A stretch of DNA of 30,461 nt from Prorocentrum cordatum (Eukaryota > Sar > Dinophyceae > Prorocentrales > Prorocentraceae): positions 252,501 to 282,961 of the forward strand of contig CAUYUJ010016348.1 of NCBI GenBank assembly GCA_963575745.1, in the 5' to 3' direction. The first letter of the stretch is position 1; every line of letters starts with the position of its first letter. A model generated the notes under the pieces. That model saw only the letters and a list, made by a program, of their open reading frames with translations. It searched no databases and was not told the origin of the DNA. This document shows positions 19,209 through 27,372 of this stretch, in pieces. Both the position numbers and the translations under genes were made by a program.

Positions 19209-20228
19209 TCAGAAATGTCTCTGCCTCTTCTTCGGCTGCATTGCCGGGTTGCTCCACGGAGCCCTCGTGGGGCACTCGTTGCCCCAGTGGCCCCACTGGC
19301 CGCACACGCGGCACTGGCCCGGCTCCAGCGCCCCGTTCGGCTTCGAGCCGTCGTTCGGCGCAGGGCGCTTCGGCGCGGCGCGCGTGGCCCACGGGGGCGC
19401 CGTCGGGCCAGGCACGGCCTTCGGCGCTGCCCTCGGCCCTGGGAGCGGCACCGATCCGCTCTTGACCTGGCCGGCCTTCGGCGCAGCAGTCGGGCCAAGA
19501 GGGCCCAACCAGAGTGGGTCCGATCCACTCTCGGCGTCTACGCGCCTTGGCTGCGCCGGCCGACACTTAGGCTGAGTCCCCACAAACTCCGGAACGTGCT
19601 CCTGCTTGGCTTCTGCCTTTGCACGGAGGCGGTCGTACAGCTCCCGGAGGTAGGTGTCGCGCTCGCCCTTCTTGTCGTCGACGTCGTGGTCGTACTTCCG
19701 CTTCTCCTCTTCGTGCCTCCAGTGTCTGACGCGGTTGTCGGCTGGCTCGCCGCTCTCCGTGTCGGAGTCGCACTCGCTCTTGAGGTCCGCATCGTGCACG
19801 TGCTTATGCCACTTCTCCGGGTATTTCTCCACGAGCGCTGTCAACCACATCAACTCGTCGTCCCGGTACTTCCGCAGAAGACTGCCCAAATTCGGCACCT
19901 TCTCGGGGCTGAGATTCTCGTAAGCAACGGTCATCACCTCGCGCCACTCCCGTGCGCCAGGGCGCGGGGGCGTGTCCAAGCGCCTGGCGACGCGCACCAC
20001 GCGACGCAGCGTCCATGGCTCCACGTTGTCGTCCTGCTCCTCCTTGGCGACGACACGCGCGGGGTAGAAGAGCTGCACCTGCGGACGGACTGTGGGGGAG
20101 ACTTTCACCTTGTCCTTGTGCGCGATCTTCCACGTCCCCGTCCTGAGCGCTGTAAGGAGGGCGTCCCTGGCGACCTTGCCCTTCGTGAGGGCGTCTGCGA
20201 GCATGTCCCGGGTGTCGATCCAGTGCGA
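19209..20228 (-). CDS. pol: Pol C-terminal part: RNase H end and CCHC extension
   Basis: This is in the same frame as the long Pol frame, directly after TAG 20229-20231. It starts SHWIDTRDMLADALTKG, the conserved end of copia RNase H, so the TAG interrupts a conserved domain. About 320 further residues follow: a charged, probably helical segment (HWRHEEEKRKYDHDVDDKKG), a Pro/Ala/Lys/Gly linker, and CRVCGQWGHWGNEC at 19272-19313, a perfect CX2CX4HX4C zinc knuckle. It ends QPKKRQRHF at 19209. Usual copia Pol stops soon after the ADxLTK motif. If the TAG is not read through, this part could only be made from its own start (ATG 20204) or is lost. Confidence 0.8.
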   Translation of the reverse strand, partial: SHWIDTRDMLADALTKGKVARDALLTALRTGTWKIAHKDKVKVSPTVRPQVQLFYPARVVAKEEQDDNVEPWTLRRVVRVARRLDTPPRPGAREWREVMTVAYENLSPEKVPNLGSLLRKYRDDELMWLTALVEKYPEKWHKHVHDADLKSECDSDTESGEPADNRVRHWRHEEEKRKYDHDVDDKKGERDTYLRELYDRLRAKAEAKQEHVPEFVGTQPKCRPAQPRRVDAESGSDPLWLGPLGPTAAPKAGQVKSGSVPLPGPRAAPKAVPGPTAPPWATRAAPKRPAPNDGSKPNGALEPGQCRVCGQWGHWGNECPTRAPWSNPAMQPKKRQRHF

Positions 20229-23200
20229 CTACCACACCCGGCCTGCGAGCAAGTGCTGCTTGAGCGCCTTGATATCGTAGAGCATCTGCTGCTCCGTTGG
20301 GCACTTCGTGCTCTCGTTTGCGATCGCTGCAAACACCGACATTGCATCCACGTACAAGAAGATCTTGATGTCGAGCTCGCACGCCTCCAACCGGCGGGTC
20401 AACTCGGCCGCGGACGCGGTTCCGTAGAAGAACTCCTGGAAGAAGCCCGCCAGAAGCATGCCCTCCTCGGCGGCCTCGCTGAGATTGTGCATCTCTGCCG
20501 CGAACGTGCTCCTGCAAACCCGCGTCTGCTTTCGCGACCAAAAGTCGATCGCCAGGAAGCTGTCGTCCGAACTGCCACCCAGGCCTGCGAGCAGGCCCCG
20601 GAGAGCCAGACAGTCGGGATCAGCAGCCTTGAAGGCACTATCCCCGGGAATCCTCAATACTGGCTTGCCCCTGATCCCGTGGTACTTGATGCAGCTCTTC
20701 TGCTTCTTGAGCCACTTCAGGAGCTTATTGAGGTCGTGCACGTCGCGGCAACGAGGCGCCGTGTTGGCGTCGCTGCACCTCTGCAGGTATCCCACGAAGA
20801 CCAACCCATCGGCGCGGCACATCGTCACCCAAGCCACGCCTCCGCGCAAGCTCATGAACTGCTGGTGGATGGCCTGGGGCACCTGCTCGTCCTCCTTGAG
20901 TGTCCCCAGCGCCGGGTGCACTATCGGGCGCAACTGGGACAAGTAGTGGTCCTGGCTGCCCTCGATGTCGTGGAGGTTGCGCGGGTTCTGCGTGTGCATA
21001 ACGCCACAGCACTCGAAGATGCCGTACTTCCTGTCCTTGATCGGCCCAAACGCCGATTCCAGCACCTGAAGCAAGATCTTGTGATGCTTGCCGTCTGTGC
21101 TGTCGCAGCCCTTGAGATCGTCGACGTGGCCGGATACAGCCTGCACCAGTACTTTCTCCTTCGTGTTCTGGTCCGTCTCGTGCTTGACGTACAGCAGGGG
21201 CTGCGCCTGGGTAGGCCGCAGGCCGGCCTCCCGCAACACCTCGTCCAGCTTGAGGCTGAAGGCGCGTGGGGCCACAGTGGAGCCCATGACGGGCTTGTCT
21301 GGCTCCAGTACCTCCAACACCGGGTCAAAGGATTCGAAACCAGGAATCTGCCTCAGCAGAGCCACCGTGCCCGGAGGCAACTCCAACTGCATGTCCCGTT
21401 CCGGCACCCCCGTCTTGTCGCTGAGCTCTTTGAAAGTGAGGCCCCGGAGAAACGCTTTGGGAACGTCCAGCATCCACAGCTGTTGGCCGTGAGTGGCTGC
21501 CACTGCGGTCAGGGCTCGCTGTCCCCAGCGCGAGGCTGTCCCCGAGTGCGTGTCCATCGCGTCCTTGAGCCTGTCCTTGAAGCCCCGGGCTGTGAGCCGT
21601 GCTCGTACGGCACGCGCCTTGTCGATGATTTTCCACTTGTCCACCCACCGCATGTCCACGATGTTGTTGGCACCTTTCCTGAGGCGCCGCCTCATGTTAC
21701 ACAGCTTGATCCACTCCTTGAGCTCGTTCAACATTGCTGCGTTCACCTCGGGGCGATGCTCCTGCAACTCCGCCGGAGACAGCAACGGCAGCTCACGTTC
21801 AATGACTGCCTGTGGTTTTCCAGCTCCAGAAACCATCCACGCTGCCACGTGGCCGTCCGGAATGCTGCTTACCCCGAGGCTGTCCATGAAGTGGTCCAGG
21901 AAGACGCCGTCGACCTCAAGGAACGCCTGGTTCCGCTCCTCGTCGCTGTACGGCACGTGCTCTCCAATACCCGATGGCGCGAAGTACATCGTATCTGGAG
22001 GAGACGCCATCGAAGCAACCATGTCCAGGTACTCGTCGCTCTTGTCCAATGGCAGGGTAGCGTAGTCCACCACGAAATTCTCGGCAACTTCCCCGGACTC
22101 CTCAGAAAAGATGTCGTCATCGTCAACGTCTGTGCGGATGTCCGGCCAGGTAAACGGCAACGCATTCTGCTGCCTAGCGGCCTGCATCGGCGATGGGTTG
22201 CCAAAGCTACCCTCGGAGCGTTGCCGGACCTGTCCACGAGGCGTCTCTGGTGCATTTGAGCCCATAGACTCCGGATTCGGCGTCGGCGATGGCGTAGAAT
22301 GTCCAAGAGGAGGCGCGAGGGGAACATCGTGCTGTGCTGGAGGCGCCGGAGGGGGGAACATGTCGGTGATGATGTTAGGCTCGTGCTCCTCCTGATGATG
22401 ACCCTCCTGATGATCATTGTTCGGTTCATCCATCATGGCTTGCTGCTTCACTTGATCTAAAGACGAATCTTCATGATCTGCGCTCATAATGAACTGAACG
22501 ATGTTTTGCCTAACCCAATCATTCCCCAACTCCTTAGTGATATCCAGCTGCCTAGACGAAGGATGCTGTAGCCAATGAGGTTCACCTCGACGCCCTGTGG
22601 CCCACCAGTAAATGATGGAAGGCCCTCCTAAAGGAATCGGCGTAAGATGCTTAACCCTTCTGGCAAGACGTACTGCGCAGCACGAGGTCAACCCGAACAA
22701 GTGTGAAGCTACACTGAATGCTGCACGCGCGATCGCTGGGAATCGCCTCGTCGCTGTCGTCATCTTTGACGTCTCCGTTCTGACGTCCACCAAGAAACCC
22801 AGAGCGACAACTCCAGGATCCAGGGACTCCACGAAGCCGGACAAGGCCTCGAACGGGCTGCTGAATGCCGCAGAGTAATGTGGGAGAAAGAAGACACACC
22901 ACAACACGAGAGCCTTGCGCACGTCCTGGATTCGTGCCGTCATATGGCGGCCATGCCACTTGAAACCGATTTGGCCCTCAGGGATGCCGGTGAGGTCGGT
23001 CACCAAGCACGGGCCACGCCATCCTGAAGTATCTTTGTTTGGCGGGTCCCTGAATAAATCGATGCAATCGCCGACCTTCAAGTCCAACTTCTCGCCGGCC
23101 TCGCCGGTCTTGGACTGCAAACTCTGGCTGATATTGTCCGCTGCCGTCGCCTGCACGATGGTACTAACAGCTGCATGTCGAAGGCGTGTAATGTGTCGGC

Positions 23201-25343
23201 TAACGCCGGCAGTGCCCTCGCTGTCGTCCTCCAGCTCGGTGGCACTCGCCGGCTCGAAGTTCAGCAAAAGGTTCATTTGTCTACCGAACACGGCCTGGTA
23301 CGGCGACACGCCCCGGATGTTGGTCAGAACGTTCTTGGCCAAAAGTGCCTCCGCCAAGATGCACTCATTAGGGACTGGGGTCCCATCTTGAATGAGCTGG
23401 CCCTTGATCAGGTGGAGCTGGTCCCTGAGTAGTGCGTTGTGCCTCTCGAACATCTGAGCGTGGGCCGCCTTGGGCTTGAACGCGAGGTTCGTTCCCCATC
23501 GGGACGCCCAGGCTCGGCCCTCGTCTGAATCGAGTGCTCCTTCATGATCAGACGTGATCCTCAGAGGTACTCCGAAGATCCGGAACCAGCGGTTCGTGAT
23601 AGCCTCCAGGATCGTCGCTGTCTCCCTGTTGGGAATCAGTCCTCCTGCAGCGAAGCGCACGCACTTGTCCAGGAGGTGGCACACAATCGAAGCCTCCCAG
23701 AACATGAGGTCGAATTGGATCTCTTCATTGAAATGTGCGCAAATAAAGGCGCTACCTATCGACCTGGGAACGACGTCCTGCCAGCTACGGCAGATCCTAC
23801 ACGTATCTACGATGCCCTGGACCTGGTCGATGACATGCGATGGCGCACCAGCAACAGTCAGAAGGTCACGAAGACGCTGAGCAGGACAGTGCCACAGCCT
23901 GATGTGGATTTTCCGCAGCGTACGGCGGACCACACCAGGAGACTTGCTCAGCAGCAGGGGCAAGGCGCGCCCGAGGTCCCACTGAGACCACTCGTCGGGC
24001 AGATTGTCGGCCTGAGTTCCGATCTCAGCCTTCTGGACCCTCGGGGCCCGAGAAACTGCAGAGGGAACAGGTGCAGGGGCACTGGCGGCGTCGTCACCCG
24101 CCGAAGGCTCAGGACCGCCTTCGGCGGGAGCCTCCTGCGCAGCCGTTGAGCGGCGGTGCTCTTCCTCTGCAGCCTGATCTGCCTCCTCCTCAGCTCCTAA
24201 GTTCGGTGTGGCCTTCATCGTAAAGGTGGGATCTTCGCTGGCTCGGACACGACCATCACGAGGATGTGCTCCCAATCGCGGGTTGCCGCGGCGCTCTGGA
24301 GCTTGACTCCACCGGCAACGCCCGTCTAGAAAATGGGACTCGTGGTGGCGAGGTCGACCGGCCATGCAGCCTGGGCACTCAGTACCCCAGGGGGCTACGT
24401 CAGCCCATCGGCAGACACCCGGGACACGAGTGTGCCGCGGGTCCAGCATGCTCACATTCATCCCACATGCCTTGCAACTGTCCTTGGCTGGAACACCTAC
24501 GCCAGCGACGCCAGGCGTGCTCCCAGACGAGCCGCCAGACGATGTAGGGTAGTGACGCGTAACGGTGTCGACGTAGGTGTCCCTGATCACGTCGGCGATG
24601 CCTGCGGCGATGGTGGAAACCAGCTTCCACGTCCAGATCTGGGGGCGACATGGAAAGCCACCTGTAGTAGTGACGTGCTCGTGGTCTCCGCTGCATTGTA
24701 GTTGCCGTAGGCTCCAGATCAACCGCTCGTCGCTGGCTACGAACTCGGTTGGCTTCTGGAGCAAGTAATGTGGAGGTCGTGGGTCCCGTAGCCCAGTCAT
24801 GCACTGATGTATCGAACAACGCACCACGGCAGGATGAGCCAGCACATCCGGCCATGGGAACATCCTGTTAAGGCAAGTGCCAAGAGGATGCTCTAGAATG
24901 AAATGTCGTTGCGATAGAAGCTGATGGACAGCAACACCTCCACATAGCTGGCCGAGCTCCTGACTGATCTTCCGCGGCGGCGCCATAACGATCACTATGG
25001 GTTTCGCCTCGCGGATGTAGCGCCACATGGCCGTCGCGTCGTCGTCGTTCAGCAACTCGCAGTTCATCACAACATCTAAGCTCGCCCCTGCACGAAAACC
25101 GTGCCGAAACCTGCGGCGAACCAAACGCTGAGCAGTGCGACCCTCGCCGCCCAGGATCTCCATGATGTCCACGTGTTCAAATTGTCGTTTTGCTGCGTGT
25201 GGAAGTCCATGAGCATGGCGTCGAGGGAGGAAAACTGAGCTGCGTCTGGGGCCCGAGTGTGGAAAAACGAGTTGCCAAAGAGCCACCACGTCGGGTCCAC
25301 CGTGTCCGCGATGTCTTGCTCCTCCTGGTCGACAAGGGCCCAA
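20229..25343 (-). CDS. pol: Pol: methyltransferase-like module, zinc ribbon, integrase, RT, RNase H
   Basis: This is a long frame of 1704 residues; sense probably starts near 25199, since the first 45 residues are shadow. Modules in order: VDIMEILGGEGRTAQ and VIVMAPPRK, then RHFILEHPLG (25190-24560), resembling a degenerate cytosine methyltransferase; a Cys-rich segment CKACGM ... CRW ... CPGC ... CRW (24480-24305); integrase with H-X4-H-X29-C-X2-C (23920-23785) and DDE residues in FDLMFWE, TSDHEGAL and FERHN, spaced X53 and X33; an integrase C-terminal barrel with DPPNKDTSGWRGP (about 23030); a hydrophobic linker (22920-22600); RT with DVPKAFLRG (about 21460) and GHVDDLKG (about 21120); RNase H with GDSAF, AAEMHN and YVDAMS (20660-20330). 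It ends at TAG 20229-20231, inside RNase H. Confidence 0.9.
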   Translation of the reverse strand: MGPCRPGGARHRGHGGPDVVALWQLVFPHSGPRRSSVFLPRRHAHGLPHAAKRQFEHVDIMEILGGEGRTAQRLVRRRFRHGFRAGASLDVVMNCELLNDDDATAMWRYIREAKPIVIVMAPPRKISQELGQLCGGVAVHQLLSQRHFILEHPLGTCLNRMFPWPDVLAHPAVVRCSIHQCMTGLRDPRPPHYLLQKPTEFVASDERLIWSLRQLQCSGDHEHVTTTGGFPCRPQIWTWKLVSTIAAGIADVIRDTYVDTVTRHYPTSSGGSSGSTPGVAGVGVPAKDSCKACGMNVSMLDPRHTRVPGVCRWADVAPWGTECPGCMAGRPRHHESHFLDGRCRWSQAPERRGNPRLGAHPRDGRVRASEDPTFTMKATPNLGAEEEADQAAEEEHRRSTAAQEAPAEGGPEPSAGDDAASAPAPVPSAVSRAPRVQKAEIGTQADNLPDEWSQWDLGRALPLLLSKSPGVVRRTLRKIHIRLWHCPAQRLRDLLTVAGAPSHVIDQVQGIVDTCRICRSWQDVVPRSIGSAFICAHFNEEIQFDLMFWEASIVCHLLDKCVRFAAGGLIPNRETATILEAITNRWFRIFGVPLRITSDHEGALDSDEGRAWASRWGTNLAFKPKAAHAQMFERHNALLRDQLHLIKGQLIQDGTPVPNECILAEALLAKNVLTNIRGVSPYQAVFGRQMNLLLNFEPASATELEDDSEGTAGVSRHITRLRHAAVSTIVQATAADNISQSLQSKTGEAGEKLDLKVGDCIDLFRDPPNKDTSGWRGPCLVTDLTGIPEGQIGFKWHGRHMTARIQDVRKALVLWCVFFLPHYSAAFSSPFEALSGFVESLDPGVVALGFLVDVRTETSKMTTATRRFPAIARAAFSVASHLFGLTSCCAVRLARRVKHLTPIPLGGPSIIYWWATGRRGEPHWLQHPSSRQLDITKELGNDWVRQNIVQFIMSADHEDSSLDQVKQQAMMDEPNNDHQEGHHQEEHEPNIITDMFPPPAPPAQHDVPLAPPLGHSTPSPTPNPESMGSNAPETPRGQVRQRSEGSFGNPSPMQAARQQNALPFTWPDIRTDVDDDDIFSEESGEVAENFVVDYATLPLDKSDEYLDMVASMASPPDTMYFAPSGIGEHVPYSDEERNQAFLEVDGVFLDHFMDSLGVSSIPDGHVAAWMVSGAGKPQAVIERELPLLSPAELQEHRPEVNAAMLNELKEWIKLCNMRRRLRKGANNIVDMRWVDKWKIIDKARAVRARLTARGFKDRLKDAMDTHSGTASRWGQRALTAVAATHGQQLWMLDVPKAFLRGLTFKELSDKTGVPERDMQLELPPGTVALLRQIPGFESFDPVLEVLEPDKPVMGSTVAPRAFSLKLDEVLREAGLRPTQAQPLLYVKHETDQNTKEKVLVQAVSGHVDDLKGCDSTDGKHHKILLQVLESAFGPIKDRKYGIFECCGVMHTQNPRNLHDIEGSQDHYLSQLRPIVHPALGTLKEDEQVPQAIHQQFMSLRGGVAWVTMCRADGLVFVGYLQRCSDANTAPRCRDVHDLNKLLKWLKKQKSCIKYHGIRGKPVLRIPGDSAFKAADPDCLALRGLLAGLGGSSDDSFLAIDFWSRKQTRVCRSTFAAEMHNLSEAAEEGMLLAGFFQEFFYGTASAAELTRRLEACELDIKIFLYVDAMSVFAAIANESTKCPTEQQMLYDIKALKQHLLAGRVW

Positions 25344-26260
25344 TCAAGATACTGCAAATGGTAGTCGGATGCCCGCTCCTCGTTCCAGTAGTCCTTGCGG
25401 TCAACGGTGATGCTGCCGAAGTCCTCGCCGCAGTCGTCGAAGTGCTGCTCTGCCTCTGGACGAGGCTTGCAAGTCCTCACTGCTGCCTTGATGCCCTTCT
25501 CCGCCGCGAGCTTCTTCTTCATGTCCTACTGTTCCTTCTGTCGCTCGCGGGCGTCCGTCGGGAAAGCCTCCCGAATCTGATCCAGGCAATCGTCCTTGAA
25601 GTCGGACTCGTTGATCGTGGCCGTAACTCGTGTTTTCGACTCTGGTACGTCTCCTTGTTCCTTGCTGCGAGATAACCAAGGGCGGCCAAAGGCGGCCCGG
25701 AAGCTCGGAAGAAGGGTCCGAACAAAGGCCACGATGAATCCGATGAGCATCATGATGTCTTTCGAATTGCGAGTCCGTCCAGCCGTCGACGATGGAGGCG
25801 GTGAGCTGCACTTACATACCGACTTGTCTGGCAAGGGAAACGATGACAATACCAACGTGTTCCGATGAATAAGTGCGTTGGTGTCCGGATCCACCACGCT
25901 GTAACTACACCATAAATGCTGGGAGTGGTGGAGTCGTTTGTCGGACCTCATCGCCGCAATGCCGGGCAGATCCCATGCATAGTCTCGCACGTTGCCCTCG
26001 ATCAAGACGTGCCGTCCCTGATCCAATTGCGTGTTGATCAGTGTCAGCATCGATCGGCTCTGTCGCTCGTCGTGTCGGTCTCCACGTGGTGATTTGCACC
26101 CCGTGAGCCGCATCCAGAGCAAGTCAGGCTCCTGGCTGCGGATGTCCATGAGCTGGTATCTGAAATGATCGTGACTGTAGTTCCTGCGCATCTGCACGTT
26201 GTGGGTGCGCAGGCTTTCGTCGCGCAGGGCACTCTGACGAATGCCGTTCTCGTCGTAAGA
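25190..26260 (-). pseudogene. Pol middle segment: first methyltransferase-like module, hydrophobic segment
   Basis: The sense moves to a new frame near 26255 and continues to about 25195, crossing TAG at 25526-25528 between KEQ and DMKKKLAAEKG. It includes QMRRNYSHDHFRYQLMDI, EPDLLWMRLTGC, GRHVLIEGNVRDYAWDLP and SQHLWCSYSVVDPDTNALIH (about 26235-25835). These line up in order with the module at 25190-24560 (PIVIVMAPP, RHFILEHPLG, SIHQCMTGL), so I read it as a diverged second copy. A hydrophobic stretch, MMLIGFIVAFVRTLLPSF, follows at about 25700-25755. The frame changes again near 25195. The function of the module is unknown. Confidence 0.6.
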
Positions 26261-27372
26261 TAAACCAAATCAGATTCTGATACAGATGAATGTAAATGCA
26301 AATTTGGATTCGATGTCGAATTCTGGAGGCCCTTCGTCTGCTCGGTCGTGGCGTGCCCATCGTAGTGCCGATGTCCTGCTCGTAACGGTTCTCGGCTGCC
26401 TGGTGGGGCCTCGGCCCTGCCTCCGGTCCTGCGCGGGCTTTCGGCAGCATTGCCTCGAGGGAATCCGCCAGCTCCACGCCGAACGACGGCCGGCTCAGCA
26501 TTGCCGGTAGGCCTCTGCATGCACGGAGTCGGGAAGTCGCGGGCGTCGTCGAATCGAACCTGCTTGCTCGCGCCTGGTGGGACGCTGGCCCTGCCTTCGG
26601 CCCTGGGCGGACCTCCAACAGCATTGCCTGAGCACGCAGGGGCGGCCGAGATGTCAGTGCAAGGTGTCGTCGGTGAAGTCGTCATTTGTCCCCCCTGCAC
26701 AACGGGGAACTGACTCGTCGACTGCTGCTGCCGCTGTATGTGCTCTGTGCTCTTCGATGGGGGTTTAGAGATCGAGTCGAACTCCGTGATTGGCAAAAGA
26801 AGGTGTCCGCTCTCGGTTGTCTCCAAGTTGAGGGTAAGGCTGCCTGGGGGCAGCTTGATCTCGTAGTCACCAGATCCCAAGAAATAGAGTTTCTGCCCGG
26901 AGATGTCGATGAGTGCTCGTCTTTGTTCCAACGTTTTCATTCCCAATAGTGCTGGAACGTCGGAGTTGGGGATGACAGGGCTCTGGTACGTGCCAGCGTC
27001 GCCGGTCTCCAAGATCATCGGCACGAGAGCCTTCGTGTTGCAGTCCTGGGATCCGGCTCCGACCCCTTCCACGGTCAGGGAACGCTCCGTGTTCATCTCA
27101 TCGACGTCCATGTTGTGTTTCTTGAGAATGGCCTGGACGCGGTGGACCCAAGCGTCTCCAGTCAGATTGTCGTGCGCGCCTGGGTCGATGAGGAGGCCCT
27201 CGCGGTCGGGCCCCTTCAGGCGGGCCCTCGAGTGCCAATACTCAGCCTCACCACCACCGCCGTTCATGCTCATGTCAAGTTCAACCACTCGTGGGCCCCA
27301 GGGGTAGTGAAGTTGAGGTGTCCGTGGTCGTAAGATGCTGCTGATTGCGTGCATTTGCTGCGTGCGGTCCTC
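26250..27372 (-). CDS. pol: Retropepsin (aspartic protease) region of Pol
   Basis: This region is in the same frame as Gag, directly after the TAG. It contains LLIDPGAHDNLTG at about 27160-27200, the active-site loop with Pro where most retropepsins have Ser or Thr, and VPALLGMKTLEQRRALID at about 26905-26950, matching the conserved (I/L)LG plus helix. These fit one retropepsin monomer acting as a dimer to cut Gag-Pol. About 180 linker residues follow. The frame formally stays open to 26044, but from about 26255 the coherent sequence is in another frame, so the last 70 residues are shadow. Confidence 0.82.

Noticed and set aside
19086-22259. A 1057-residue plus-strand open frame
   Set aside because: It is antisense to Pol, where RT, RNase H and the CCHC knuckle are clear; GC-rich third positions keep the opposite strand open.
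25199-25343. Taking ATG 25343 as the true start of a separate Pol gene
   Set aside because: The first 45 or so residues are a shadow of the coherent sequence in the neighbouring frame; sense enters this frame only near 25195.
25634-25650. TTTCGACTCTGGTAC is shared with the LTR at about 19066
   Set aside because: A 15-bp match in a window of this size can be chance, and the flanks match only weakly.
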